NCBI RefSeq assembly: GCF_003385515.1
Contig: NZ_QNVT01000018.1
Coordinates: forward strand, 1-64,000
Direction of reading: 5' to 3'
DNA from: Chryseobacterium pennae
Lineage (GTDB): Bacteria; Bacteroidota; Bacteroidia; Flavobacteriales; Weeksellaceae
Length of the DNA: 64,000 nt
Below, piece by piece: positions 1-8,008 of this stretch. The notes beneath the pieces were generated by a model, which was not told where the DNA came from, made no database searches, and was given only the letters and a program-made list of their open reading frames with translations. Within the stretch, counting starts at the first letter, position 1, and every line of letters begins with the position of its first letter. The position numbers and the translations under genes were made by a program.

Positions 1-2
1 AT

Positions 3-41
3 ATACAATGGGGCGGCTTCTTCGAAGCCGCCCCATTGTAT
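3..41 (-). terminator. Long GC-rich hairpin downstream of the GG-leader peptide pair
   Basis: The arms at 3-20 and 24-41 are perfectly complementary (18 bp) around a 3-nt TTC loop. It lies 13 bp past the stop of the minus-strand peptide at 54-224, so it is probably that unit's terminator. Any T-tract would lie outside the window. The stem core (GGCGGCTTC / GAAGCCGCC) is identical to the hairpin after uvrB at 16422-16450. Confidence 0.7.
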
Positions 42-53
42 TATCAAGATTTA

Positions 54-224
54 TTAAGAGCAATTACAAAACTCTTCTATAGCATTCAGGCAATACTGCT
101 GCTGCCATGGACTCAGTCTGCACCATTCGGCACAAGTCGTTATCATGTAACCAGGGCATGTATAATCATTCCCGCCTCCAATTGATTTCAATTGATTTTT
201 AGTGAATTTTCTAAGGTTTCTCAT
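54..224 (-). CDS. GG-leader cysteine-rich small peptide (bacteriocin-like)
   Basis: This 56-residue ORF starts at ATG 222-224 and ends with TAA at 54-56. The first ~18 residues (MRNLRKFTKNQLKSIGGG) form a basic amphipathic leader ending in Gly-Gly, the pattern recognised by C39-peptidase ABC exporters and typical of Chryseobacterium bacteriocin-like proteins. The core has five cysteines (CPGY, CAEWC, YC, FC, NC) that could form disulfides. It follows a similar peptide (242-406) at a 17-bp gap and shares its LxPxQQ..C and EE.C.C arrangement, so the two look like diverged duplicates in one transcript. No exporter is in the window. The peptide class is recognised from the leader; any antimicrobial or signalling role is inference. 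Confidence 0.75.
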   Translation of the reverse strand: MRNLRKFTKNQLKSIGGGNDYTCPGYMITTCAEWCRLSPWQQQYCLNAIEEFCNCS

Positions 225-241
225 CTAATAATTACAAAGAA

Positions 242-406
242 TTAACATGTACAAACTTCTTCTACATCAAGCAAACAGCGCATTTTCTGCTGTGGAGTCA
301 ACCCACACCATAAGTCGCATGATGTAATTGGCTTTGCCGGGCATAGTACGCCCCCACCGTTAATTGTTTTCAGACTCTTCTTTGTTAATTTTTTTAAATT
401 TTTCAT
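242..406 (-). CDS. GG-leader cysteine-rich small peptide (bacteriocin-like)
   Basis: This 54-residue ORF starts at ATG 404-406 and stops at TAA 242-244. The leader MKNLKKLTKKSLKTINGGG is the canonical Flavobacteriia double-glycine leader. The core (LCPAKP..CDLWC...QQKMRC...EEVCTC) has six cysteines and matches the next peptide (54-224) in the spacing CxxWC...QQ..xC...EExCxC. It is probably the promoter-proximal gene of the pair. No maturation or transport gene is adjacent, so processing would need a transporter encoded elsewhere. Function beyond a secreted or processed peptide is not shown by the sequence. Confidence 0.75.
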   Translation of the reverse strand: MKNLKKLTKKSLKTINGGGVLCPAKPITSCDLWCGLTPQQKMRCLLDVEEVCTC

Positions 407-482
407 AGTTATTTAGTTTTAATTTGTAGCCTGCTCTATATACTTTTCGGTATCTGCAGCGGACTTATTATCTGATCTTTAG

Positions 483-490
483 CAAATATA
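483..490 (-). promoter_or_regulatory. Candidate -7 box for the GG-leader pair
   Basis: Minus-strand TATATTTG is a perfect match to the Bacteroidota TAnnTTTG -7 element, 77 nt before the ATG at 406. No TTG lies 17-23 nt further upstream, so this is only a candidate. The rest of 407-551 shows no gene. Confidence 0.35.
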
Positions 491-551
491 TAAATATTTC
501 CCACCTGCTAGAATATTTATTAAAAATTTAACAGTTGGGATACAAACAAAA

Positions 552-577
552 AAATCCTCAGCATTTGCTGAGGATTT
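552..577 (-). terminator. Terminator of rplU-rpmA
   Basis: A perfect 12-bp stem (552-563 / 566-577, AAATCCTCAGCA and its complement) is followed on the minus strand by a seven-T run. It lies 24 bp downstream of the rpmA stop. Confidence 0.9.
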
Positions 578-600
578 AATTTTTATAAAACGCTTAAAAA

Positions 601-858
601 TTATGCGTTTGGTTCTACAGATACAAAAGATCTGTTGTTTGCTTTCTTTCTGAAAACTACTTTACCATCTACTAATGCAAACAAAGTGTGGTCTTTACCT
701 ATACCAACATTATCACCTGGGTGGTGTTGAGTACCTCTTTGTCTAACAATAATATTTCCGGCAATAGCTGCTTGTCCTCCGAAAATCTTCACACCTAATC
801 TCTTAGAGTGAGACTCTCTACCGTTCTTGGAACTACCGACTCCTTTCTTGTGTGCCAT
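601..858 (-). CDS. rpmA: 50S ribosomal protein L27
   Basis: This 85-residue protein has the normal L27 length and core: the MAHKKGVGSSKNGR N-terminus, the SKRLGVK segment, GNIIVRQRGT and GIGKDHTLFAL. L27 sits at the peptidyl-transferase centre and its N-terminal tail approaches the P-site tRNA. The N-terminus starts directly with the mature AHKKG sequence and has no cleavable Firmicutes-type extension. It is the second gene of the usual rplU-rpmA pair, 12 bp after rplU, and is followed by a strong terminator at 552-577. Confidence 0.98.
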   Translation of the reverse strand: MAHKKGVGSSKNGRESHSKRLGVKIFGGQAAIAGNIIVRQRGTQHHPGDNVGIGKDHTLFALVDGKVVFRKKANNRSFVSVEPNA

Positions 859-870
859 TTTATTACTGGA

Positions 871-1446
871 TTATTTGTTAAGTGCTTTAAATTGATCAAT
901 ATTCTTAATGATAGCAGCATCTACTTCTTCATGAGTAAGAATATTCTTTTCTAATTCAACTTTAACTGCTTTACCTAAAGTAATTAAAGTTTCTCTGTTC
1001 TCTTTAGACTGAGACAAGTTGTTTTTCTTTAAGTGATAGTTCAATTCGTGATCTTCACCAAAGTTAACAGTTGCATGGTCAGAAAGAACTTCAGACTTTA
1101 CAGTTTCTTTTTTAGCTGCTTTTTTAGCTCCGCCTTCAAATCCTGTAATACCTGTGATTACGATTTGAGTTAAAGATTGTCTGTGACCGTTTTTCACTTG
1201 GTAACCTTTTCTTCTTTTCTTTTTGAAAATGATTACTTTATCAGCTTTTACATGGTCAAGGATCTCTGCTTCCACAGTGATTCCGCTTACAGCTGGGGCG
1301 CCTACAGTGATTGCTCCGTTTACAGTAAGAAGAACTTTATCGAAAGAAACTTTTCCTCCTTTATCTCCTTTTAAACGGTTCACAAACAACTTTTGGTCTT
1401 GCTCAACTTTATATTGAAGCCCTGCTATTTCTACAATTGCAAACAT
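871..1446 (-). CDS. rplU: 50S ribosomal protein L21 with C-terminal extension
   Basis: Residues 1-105 are a complete L21 domain (MFAIVEIAGLQYKVEQ..., FKKKRRKGYQVKNGHRQ..). L21 binds 23S rRNA and helps early 50S assembly. The protein is 191 residues, against about 100-110 in most bacteria. The extra ~85 residues begin with a Lys/Ala-rich linker (GGAKKAAKKETVK) and continue as a charged helical tail. Extended L21 proteins are known in Flavobacteriia, so this is probably lineage-typical rather than a fusion error; the tail's role is unknown. It is the first gene of the rplU-rpmA operon, behind the promoter at 1477-1510. Confidence 0.97.
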   Translation of the reverse strand: MFAIVEIAGLQYKVEQDQKLFVNRLKGDKGGKVSFDKVLLTVNGAITVGAPAVSGITVEAEILDHVKADKVIIFKKKRRKGYQVKNGHRQSLTQIVITGITGFEGGAKKAAKKETVKSEVLSDHATVNFGEDHELNYHLKKNNLSQSKENRETLITLGKAVKVELEKNILTHEEVDAAIIKNIDQFKALNK

Positions 1447-1476
1447 TGTTTATAAATTTTTAGTTATTTCGAGGTG

Positions 1477-1510
1477 CAAATATACAAATAAAATTCTAAA
1501 CAGCTTACAA
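1477..1510 (-). promoter_or_regulatory. Bacteroidota-type promoter for rplU-rpmA
   Basis: On the minus strand, TTG (1508-1510) is followed after 23 nt by TATATTTG (1477-1484). This matches the TTG-N17-23-TAnnTTTG sigma-ABfr consensus and puts the transcript start about 25 nt before the rplU ATG. Confidence 0.7.
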
Positions 1511-1600
1511 TCAAAGCAATGTTTTTTATTGAAAAAATCTATTCACTATGTTTTGAATAATTTTTAACGATAATGTGCTCATATATAAAAGATAATTTCT

Positions 1601-1608
1601 TACCTTCG
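1601..1608 (+). promoter_or_regulatory. Candidate -7 box that decides the metalloprotease start
   Basis: TACCTTCG has one mismatch to TAnnTTTG. It lies 21 nt before ATG 1630 and downstream of the in-frame ATG at 1573. A transcript from here could not include the 1573 start, which supports 1630. Confidence 0.45.
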
Positions 1609-1629
1609 TTTTACCAACTAAATAATTAT

Positions 1630-2517
1630 ATGAAAAGAAACTTTAACCTCTGCTTAATAGCAGGCGTCATTACTGCAACATTCCTTACAGCATGTAGTGA
1701 TGACAAAATGGAAGATACTGTTCTTCCTCAACAGGAAAGCTCCAGTGCAAAAATTGAACAACCCGGAGCCGTTGAAAAAAACTGTGCATATGTAGACAAT
1801 AACTGGAGCTCCAGTTCTGTTTTATTGACCGGACTTCAGAACTCCACAGACACTAATTTCATGAATGCTCAGATGACTAAAATTGCAAGTTTATGGGGAA
1901 GAAGCAATCCTACTCTACAATTTGTGAATGATGCATCTAATTTCAATTCAACCTACAATGCAATTTCTTATTCTACAGGAAAGATCTATTATGGTTATGC
2001 TATCTATTATGATGCAAAAGCAAAAGGCGGAGATATTGTGAATGCAATGATTCTTGCTCATGAGTATGGACATCAGTTACAGTATATCTTTGGACTTCCT
2101 TCAGTAAACGAAAACACAGCAAGACCTAATGAGCTTGAAGCTGATGGTTTTGCAGGATATTACTTAAGAAGACCTAACGGTTACAATAAGACAAGTTTCC
2201 CAGAAATTGCTGCCGCTTACGAGTTTGCACAAAGCATTGGAGATTATCAAACCAATAGCCCGGGACACCATGGAACTCCTGCACAAAGAAGATCAGCCGT
2301 TCGTTTAGGTTTCCTTTTAGGGCAATATGACCTTAACGCATCCAACTTTGATTACAATTTCTTCTATTACTACCAGGGAGTTCTTAACGGAACTTATAAA
2401 ATGGCTAAGAATAAGATAAATCCAGAAATTGATGCTTACATGAGCCAATATATAGATGAACTAAGAAAAATTCAGTCTGGAGAAATTTCTGCGGAAGAAT
2501 TTAAACATCTTCAATAA
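1630..2517 (+). CDS. Predicted lipoprotein zinc metallopeptidase
   Basis: This 295-residue protein starts at ATG 1630. An in-frame ATG 57 bp earlier is unlikely because it precedes the candidate promoter and would bury the signal peptide. The N-terminus (MKRNFNLCLIAGVI...LTAC) is a lipoprotein signal with Cys21 as the probable lipidation site. The HEYGH motif (AHEYGHQLQ) plus a downstream ELEADGFAGYY segment gives the HExxH + ExxAD pattern of neutral zinc metallopeptidases such as the YpfJ-like group, with Glu as third zinc ligand. It probably acts in the periplasm or on the cell surface. It is a single gene with its own terminator at 2551. The substrate is unknown. Confidence 0.75.
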   Translation: MKRNFNLCLIAGVITATFLTACSDDKMEDTVLPQQESSSAKIEQPGAVEKNCAYVDNNWSSSSVLLTGLQNSTDTNFMNAQMTKIASLWGRSNPTLQFVNDASNFNSTYNAISYSTGKIYYGYAIYYDAKAKGGDIVNAMILAHEYGHQLQYIFGLPSVNENTARPNELEADGFAGYYLRRPNGYNKTSFPEIAAAYEFAQSIGDYQTNSPGHHGTPAQRRSAVRLGFLLGQYDLNASNFDYNFFYYYQGVLNGTYKMAKNKINPEIDAYMSQYIDELRKIQSGEISAEEFKHLQ

Positions 2518-2550
2518 AAGAAACATTCATTTTTAGCATATTTAAGAAAG

Positions 2551-2580
2551 GAGGCAGGCAATTTAAGTTCTGCCTCTTTT
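2551..2580 (+). terminator. Terminator of the metalloprotease gene
   Basis: A 7-bp stem GAGGCAG (2551-2557) / CTGCCTC (2570-2576) is followed directly by TTTT. Confidence 0.75.
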
Positions 2581-2587
2581 ATTTGAC

Positions 2588-2619
2588 TTGAAAAATAACA
2601 AAAGTTTTATTTACTTTTG
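2588..2619 (+). promoter_or_regulatory. Promoter of the acyltransferase gene
   Basis: TTG (2588-2590), a 21-nt spacer and TACTTTTG (2612-2619) match the Bacteroidota consensus. The gene's ATG follows 16 nt later, giving a very short 5' UTR. Confidence 0.7.
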
Positions 2620-2635
2620 ACCCATATCTATCCTA

Positions 2636-3730
2636 ATGAACAGAGATCTCTATATTGACTTCGCCAAAGGACTGGCTACCCTATCCATTATCTTTATCCA
2701 CACGGCTTTCTGGTCGGGACAGTTCTATATTCCGGCAGAAGTAAGAGTGTTTTCCCTTGTTTTTGATGTCGCCTTATTTTATGCATTGAGCGGAATTACT
2801 TCAGGAGCCAATATTGAGAAAACATTTTACAGGTTACTCAAATTACAGATCACCTATATGATTTTTGTAACATTTCTGTTCCTCTTAGATTACTTCTTTA
2901 AGGTCTTTGGACTGACATTCTTTTCCCTGGAATGGCTACAGAATTTTTATTCAACCTTCGGTTCCAAATACTCTACCACCAGTATTTCTGCAATTCCGCA
3001 ATGGCAAAACCTAGGAAACTGGTATCTGCATCAATATACTAATGCTGACACTTTTCCAGTTGTTATGGGGAGCTTTTGGTACCTCAAAGTCTATTATATT
3101 CTTACTGTTTTGGGGGTACTAATCTTAAGATTTTTTCCAAAACATATCAATTGGTTTATTGGACTCTGTATTGGACTGACCTTATTATTCAATATTTTCC
3201 CAGAATATTATCCGACAGGACAAGTAGGCTACGTTGCTTTTTATATGGCCGTTTTTTTAATTGGGAACAGAATGCGCGGAAAAAAAATCCCCAACAAGTT
3301 TATTCCTGTATTATATGCATTTGTGGCTTTAGCTTTAACATGGATGTTCTGGTATTATGGAAATGAAATTTTCTACAAAATCAATAAAAATAAATTTCCA
3401 CCACAGATTCCTTATATCATTTGGGCTCAATTTTCTCTGGTTACCTTATTTGTTCTTTATAACAGATTTAAGATTACTAAGGAAAACTTTATCACTTACA
3501 TTGGTAAAAATGCTATTTTCTTCTATTTTGCACAGGGGATAAGTTCGTCTTTAGTATATTTTTTCGTCGTTCCACTGAAAGAAAACATGTCATGGTGGGT
3601 TTTGATGATTATTATTTATGTTATTAATATCCTTCTGGCATTCGCTATTTCTGCAGGACTGAAAAAAATAGACACATTGGGATGGAATATCCTTGAATTT
3701 TTCAGAAAGAAAACAGCTATTAAAGACTGA
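2636..3730 (+). CDS. Membrane acyltransferase, acyltransferase-3 family
   Basis: This 364-residue integral membrane protein has about ten hydrophobic helices. The start MNRDLYIDFAKGLATLSIIFIHTAF carries the family's early Asp-Phe-Ala-Lys-Gly segment and the conserved membrane His (FIHT). Such proteins transfer acetyl or other acyl groups to exported sugars or peptidoglycan, as in OafA and fucose 4-O-acetylase relatives. The acceptor cannot be told from sequence, and no glycan locus is adjacent. Its 3' end overlaps the converging porin gene by 11 bp, leaving no room for a terminator between them. The promoter at 2588-2619 fixes the start. Confidence 0.75.
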   Translation: MNRDLYIDFAKGLATLSIIFIHTAFWSGQFYIPAEVRVFSLVFDVALFYALSGITSGANIEKTFYRLLKLQITYMIFVTFLFLLDYFFKVFGLTFFSLEWLQNFYSTFGSKYSTTSISAIPQWQNLGNWYLHQYTNADTFPVVMGSFWYLKVYYILTVLGVLILRFFPKHINWFIGLCIGLTLLFNIFPEYYPTGQVGYVAFYMAVFLIGNRMRGKKIPNKFIPVLYAFVALALTWMFWYYGNEIFYKINKNKFPPQIPYIIWAQFSLVTLFVLYNRFKITKENFITYIGKNAIFFYFAQGISSSLVYFFVVPLKENMSWWVLMIIIYVINILLAFAISAGLKKIDTLGWNILEFFRKKTAIKD

Positions 3731-4913
3731 TCTTCTTACTGAAACTGCCTGAAAGATCAATTTTAAGACCCAAAGTGAAAACACTCTTTTCTCTTTCTCC
3801 ATTTGACGCTTTTCCCATAGAAAATCTTTGTTCACTATAAATTTGAGCAAATTTAAAAGGGAAATAGGAAAAACCTACAATAATATCATTCTTTTTAAAT
3901 CCTGGATCAAGGCTATATTGTACTGAATTGTCTTCTATAGATTTTAGCTCCGGAACATACAGATTATACCCTGCCAAAACAGAAAACTTCTGGAATTTAT
4001 ATTTCCCGAAGACTTCTAATCCTTTGGCATTAAAAACGGTTGTAAAAGGGAATGCCCCTACAGTAGGATCGAGATAAGACCCCTGAGAAAAATCTCCGTT
4101 TTTCTGCAGCACACCTACAATACTAAAATCTATAGTCTGCCCAATGTATTTAGTTCCTAAAGAAAAATAAGTTGGTTGGCCTGTAAGACCAATAATTCTT
4201 CCAGCAGTCACAAGGTTATCACTAAGCAAGGCCCTATTATAAGCTGCTCCGGCAAAAAAACCTTCTTTTATTTTATATTGAAGAGAAGCTCCGAATCCAT
4301 CAATAAATTTACCGTTGTTCCCGCCTCTGGCCTGAATCTGTCCACCCAAATAAAAGGGTCCAAAATGATTCCGGTAAATAACAGCCTGGTCTGCCCGGCC
4401 GGTTCCTGTTTCTCCACCGTCTGTTCCACCAATAAACGTTGCTGATGCTCTTGATCCAAAAACATTGAACTTATCAGTATAAGCAGTAATATCCCGATAA
4501 ACACTCCATTGTTTTCCGATGGTAAGGGTTCCGAATTTACCTAAATCCAATCCCAGATACCCAAGACGATTTCCAAAAACCTGTTGTTTCTGTGCAGACT
4601 CTACGTTAAGAAAACCTCCTGACAAATTGCCGTCTACATTAAAAGAGGTACCTCCTTTAAACATATTCAACTGAATTTCACCCCCTGCAATGATTCCAAA
4701 ATCATGTTTTTTAATATTCACTTCCAATCCAATTCTGGAAGCATTTTCCTGAAGTTCCAGCTTATTATCGTATACCGCCAGATGTCCGCGAAGGCTTGCA
4801 TAAGGTTTTAGCAAAATTTCCACTGAATCTTTTTCCTGTGCCTGCATCTTCCCTCCCCCTATGAAAAGCAATAAATATCCTATTGACCAACAGAACTGTC
4901 TACTTATATCCAT
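3720..4913 (-). CDS. Outer-membrane porin
   Basis: This 397-residue protein has an N-terminal signal region (residues ~1-25, ending MQAQ|EKD). Alternating short beta strands follow throughout, with porin-like segments (GYLGLDLGKFGTLTIGKQWS, YRNHFGPFYLGGQ, GASLQYKIKEGFFAGAAY), consistent with a 16-strand Gram-negative porin (Porin_4-like). The expected role is diffusion of small solutes across the outer membrane; specificity is unknown. The gene stands alone, divergent from miaE, and its tail overlaps the convergent acyltransferase gene by 11 bp. The C-terminus ends in SL rather than the usual aromatic residue, a mild oddity. It could also be a family-specific channel such as a phosphate-selective-type porin. 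Confidence 0.7.
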   Translation of the reverse strand: MDISRQFCWSIGYLLLFIGGGKMQAQEKDSVEILLKPYASLRGHLAVYDNKLELQENASRIGLEVNIKKHDFGIIAGGEIQLNMFKGGTSFNVDGNLSGGFLNVESAQKQQVFGNRLGYLGLDLGKFGTLTIGKQWSVYRDITAYTDKFNVFGSRASATFIGGTDGGETGTGRADQAVIYRNHFGPFYLGGQIQARGGNNGKFIDGFGASLQYKIKEGFFAGAAYNRALLSDNLVTAGRIIGLTGQPTYFSLGTKYIGQTIDFSIVGVLQKNGDFSQGSYLDPTVGAFPFTTVFNAKGLEVFGKYKFQKFSVLAGYNLYVPELKSIEDNSVQYSLDPGFKKNDIIVGFSYFPFKFAQIYSEQRFSMGKASNGEREKSVFTLGLKIDLSGSFSKKISL

Positions 4914-5110
4914 TCAAATGATTATCTGATTATTAGTTTCGTTATTAGACAGTAATTTAAGAAAAAATACAATACTCTAACAGCTCTTCCTTTTATAAAT
5001 ACTATATAAAACAAGCTCCTCATTAAACAAAACCCAACAGAATAGAAATTCTACCCCATCAAAAGCACCGAATATGCCTAATTTGTTTTAAATTTACAAA
5101 AATTTAAAAC

Positions 5111-5689
5111 ATGTTTAAGTTGAAACTCCCTACCGATCCAAGGTGGGCAAACATTGCAGAAGGAAACATCGAAGAAATTTTAACAGATCATGCGTGGTGC
5201 GAACAAAAAGCTGCTACCAATGCCATTGGTCTGATCACAATGCTTCCTGAATATCCGGAAATCGTTACAGAGCTTCTTGCCATTGCTCAGGAAGAACTTG
5301 ATCATTTCAATCAGGTTCATGAAATCATCAAAAAGAGAGGCTACAAGTTCGGAAGAGCAAGAAAGGATGACTATGTGAATGAGCTGGCAAAGTTTATTAT
5401 TCAGGGAAGCAGAGAAAATCTTATTGTAGACAAAATGCTTTTTGCAGCAATGATTGAGGCCAGAAGCTGTGAGAGATTCAAAGTTCTTACGGAAAACATC
5501 AAGGATGAAGAACTTAAAGTCTTCTACAGGGAGCTTATGATCTCTGAGGCTAACCATTATACAACTTTCATTGCATTTGCCAGACAACTTGGTGATCCTG
5601 AAAGGGTAAATGAACGATGGGAAGCATGGCTGGAATATGAAGCCAATATTATTAAATCCTACGGAAATAAAGAAACCATACACGGTTAA
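5111..5689 (+). CDS. miaE: tRNA 2-methylthio-N6-isopentenyladenosine hydroxylase MiaE
   Basis: This 192-residue di-iron enzyme has the ferritin-like ligand pattern: Glu-Glu-Leu-Asp-His (61-65), Glu-Ala-Arg-Ser-Cys-Glu (116-121) and Glu-Ala-Asn-His (146-149). The N-terminus KLPTDPRWANIAEGN is characteristic of MiaE. The enzyme hydroxylates the isopentenyl side chain of ms2i6A37 in tRNAs reading U-initial codons, using O2, and depends on the miaA and miaB products. It is followed 24 bp later by a DUF502 gene, probably in the same transcript. The gap 4914-5110, shared with the divergent porin, must hold both promoters; no full consensus pair was seen there. Confidence 0.9.
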   Translation: MFKLKLPTDPRWANIAEGNIEEILTDHAWCEQKAATNAIGLITMLPEYPEIVTELLAIAQEELDHFNQVHEIIKKRGYKFGRARKDDYVNELAKFIIQGSRENLIVDKMLFAAMIEARSCERFKVLTENIKDEELKVFYRELMISEANHYTTFIAFARQLGDPERVNERWEAWLEYEANIIKSYGNKETIHG

Positions 5690-5713
5690 CCTATAAACAG
5701 TAAAGAATAAACG

Positions 5714-6331
5714 TTGAAGAAACCTAGCTTTGAAAGTATTGCCAATCTATTCCTGAAAAACTTTTTTCAGGGGCTGGTTATTATTGGCCCAATCGGACTC
5801 ACAATTTTCGTGATCTGGTATATTGTAAGCGCTATAGACAACCTTGTTCCTTCGCTGGCAAAGCAGGTTCCGGGACTTGTTTTCGTTTCAATCATATTAC
5901 TTACTGCTATTTTAGGTTTTCTGGGAAATAAATTTGTGGTAGGAAGGTTCTTTTTCGACACCATGGACAGTTTACTGGAAAAAACACCGGGAGTAAAACA
6001 TATTTACACTCCTACCAAGGACGTCATGTCCTCTTTTGTGGGTGACAAGAAAAAATTCAACGATCCTGTATGGGTAAAAACGAACGAAAATCCGGAAATC
6101 TGGAGAATCGGTTTTTTAACCCAGAAAGAAATGTCGGACGTTGACAAGCATAATTACGTTGCGGTATATTTACCCCATTCATACGCAATTTCAGGCTGGG
6201 TAATTGTTACTGAAGAAAAAAATATCAAACCTGTAGTGGGGATGACTGCTGCTTCGGCTATGAAGTTTGCAGTAAGCGGCGGTGTTGCCGGATTCCATTC
6301 TGATGAAAATATATTTAAAGCACCGGAATAG
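5714..6331 (+). CDS. DUF502 family membrane protein
   Basis: This 205-residue protein begins at a TTG codon (5714); the conserved family start (FESIANLFLKNFFQGLVIIGPIGLTIFVIWYI) follows directly and no in-frame ATG fits. Two transmembrane helices (about 17-39 and 51-73) are followed by a soluble domain with the family's TKDVMSSFVGDKKKFNDPVWV and VAVYLPHSYAISGW segments. The function of DUF502 is unknown. It is likely co-transcribed with miaE. A small hairpin (6324-6342) covers the stop codon. Confidence 0.85.
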   Translation: MKKPSFESIANLFLKNFFQGLVIIGPIGLTIFVIWYIVSAIDNLVPSLAKQVPGLVFVSIILLTAILGFLGNKFVVGRFFFDTMDSLLEKTPGVKHIYTPTKDVMSSFVGDKKKFNDPVWVKTNENPEIWRIGFLTQKEMSDVDKHNYVAVYLPHSYAISGWVIVTEEKNIKPVVGMTAASAMKFAVSGGVAGFHSDENIFKAPE

Positions 6332-6363
6332 CCTCTATTCCGCTTTAGATGTACATTGATGAA

Positions 6364-6382
6364 TTTGAAAATTATTTTCAAA
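6364..6382. repeat. AT-rich inverted repeat upstream of tryptophanase
   Basis: TTTGAAAAT-T-ATTTTCAAA has perfect 9-bp arms. It lies 42 bp before the tnaA ATG, in the only gap between DUF502 and tnaA. It could be a regulator site or a weak terminator; there is no clear T-tract. Confidence 0.45.
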
Positions 6383-6424
6383 CCGATTTTTCTTTTACAC
6401 ACAATTTAAAAACATACCAACCCC

Positions 6425-7801
6425 ATGAATTTACCGTACGCGGAACCTTTCCGCATTAAAATGGTGGAAGAAATCTACCAATCCACAAGAGCTGAAAGAG
6501 AACAATGGCTTAAAGAAGCTAATTACAATCTTTTCAACTTGAAATCTTCACACGTTTATATTGACCTTTTAACAGATTCCGGAACCGGAGCAATGTCTGA
6601 CAGACAATGGGCAGCATTGATGACCGGCGACGAAAGCTATGCAGGATCCCGTTCATTTGAGCAGCTTCAGAATACTGTTGAAAGAATTACCGGATTCAAA
6701 TACCTATTGCCGACTCACCAGGGAAGAGCTGCTGAAAATGTGCTTTTTTCTGTATTGGTAAAAGAAGGTGATGTAGTTCCCGGAAACTCTCATTTTGATA
6801 CCACAAAAGGACATATTGAGTTCAGAAAAGCACACGCAATTGACTGTACAATTGATGAAGCTTTTGACATTAATGATCTTCACCCCTTCAAAGGGAATAT
6901 CAACCTTGAAAAACTGGAGGCAGTTTATAAAAATCATCCAAAGGAAAGTATTCCGTTCTGCCTAATCACCATTACTTGTAATTCTTCAGGAGGGCAACCT
7001 GTTTCTTTAGAAAACATGAAAGCGGTAAAAGCCCTTTCCGACCAATACGGAATTCCTGTATTCTTTGATTCTGCAAGATTTGCAGAAAATGCTTACTTCA
7101 TTAAAAAAAGAGAACAGGGACAGGAAAACAGAAGCATCAAAGAGATCTGCAAAGAAATTTTCTCTTATGGTGACGGAATGACCATGAGTTCTAAAAAGGA
7201 CGGATTGGTAAACATCGGTGGATTTATCGCTTTAAATAGCGAGGAAATCTTCAGAAAAGCCTCCAACTTCACCATCATTTATGAAGGGTTTATTACTTAT
7301 GGGGGAATGGCAGGAAGAGACATGGCAGCTTTGGCTGTAGGACTTGATGAAGCTACAGAATTTGCTTATCTGGAAAGCAGAATTTCTCAGGTTGAATACC
7401 TTGGAAACAAACTGATCGAATACGGAATTCCGGTTCAGAAGCCAATTGGAGGACACGCCGTCTTCATTGACTCTTTGAATTTCCTTCCCAATGTTTCCCG
7501 TGAGGAATATCCGGCTCAGACATTAGGCCTTGAGATTTATAAGGAAGCCGGAATCAGAACGGTAGAGATTGGAACTTTACTGGCAGACAGAGATCCTGAA
7601 ACCAGACAAAACCGCTATCCTAAATTGGAATTGGTACGTCTGGCGATTCCTAGAAGGACTTATACTAATAATCATATGGATTATATTGCTACTGCAATAA
7701 AGAATGTATATGAAAGACGTGAAGAAATTGCAAAAGGGTATAAAATTACCTGGGAGCCGGAAATATTAAGACATTTTACTGTTCAGCTTGAAAAAGCATA
7801 A
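6425..7801 (+). CDS. tnaA: Tryptophanase (tryptophan indole-lyase)
   Basis: This 458-residue PLP enzyme matches the tryptophanase/tyrosine phenol-lyase family end to end: YIDLLTDSGTGAMSDRQW, PTHQGRAAEN, FFDSARFAENAYFIK, and the PLP lysine in SSKKDG (Lys258). The C-terminal segment GIRTVEIG matches tryptophanases; tyrosine phenol-lyases have MERG there, with the Arg that binds the phenol. I therefore call tryptophanase, which splits L-Trp to indole, pyruvate and ammonia. No TnaC-like leader peptide or tnaB permease is adjacent. It has its own terminator at 7808. Confidence is high for the family and good for Trp over Tyr specificity. Confidence 0.88.
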   Translation: MNLPYAEPFRIKMVEEIYQSTRAEREQWLKEANYNLFNLKSSHVYIDLLTDSGTGAMSDRQWAALMTGDESYAGSRSFEQLQNTVERITGFKYLLPTHQGRAAENVLFSVLVKEGDVVPGNSHFDTTKGHIEFRKAHAIDCTIDEAFDINDLHPFKGNINLEKLEAVYKNHPKESIPFCLITITCNSSGGQPVSLENMKAVKALSDQYGIPVFFDSARFAENAYFIKKREQGQENRSIKEICKEIFSYGDGMTMSSKKDGLVNIGGFIALNSEEIFRKASNFTIIYEGFITYGGMAGRDMAALAVGLDEATEFAYLESRISQVEYLGNKLIEYGIPVQKPIGGHAVFIDSLNFLPNVSREEYPAQTLGLEIYKEAGIRTVEIGTLLADRDPETRQNRYPKLELVRLAIPRRTYTNNHMDYIATAIKNVYERREEIAKGYKITWEPEILRHFTVQLEKA

Positions 7802-7807
7802 AAACTA

Positions 7808-7834
7808 AAACCGGAAATAAATTCCGGTTTTTTT
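7808..7834 (+). terminator. Terminator of tnaA
   Basis: AAACCGGAA (7808-7816) pairs with TTCCGGTTT (7822-7830) and is followed by more T residues. Confidence 0.85.
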
Positions 7835-7949
7835 ATGGTCATTTCTTACTCTACTATTTTACTCAATATTTCTTATGCTTTTCATCTGTTTTTTTGAAAT
7901 TTAAGAATCAATTTAATTTATTTTTTAAAAATAATGAATGTTTTTAATT

Positions 7950-7957
7950 TACTTTTG
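7950..7957 (+). promoter_or_regulatory. -7 box for the monooxygenase-aminotransferase operon
   Basis: TACTTTTG is a perfect TAnnTTTG match, 51 nt before ATG 8009. No TTG lies at the proper spacing upstream. Confidence 0.5.
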
Positions 7958-8008
7958 TACTGAAAAAGTAATCTAAACACCAACCTGAAAAAATCCATTA
8001 TTCCGAAC

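Noticed and set aside
6425..7801. Tyrosine phenol-lyase instead of tryptophanase
   Set aside because: The C-terminal GIRTVEIG segment matches tryptophanase; tyrosine phenol-lyases have MERG at that place.
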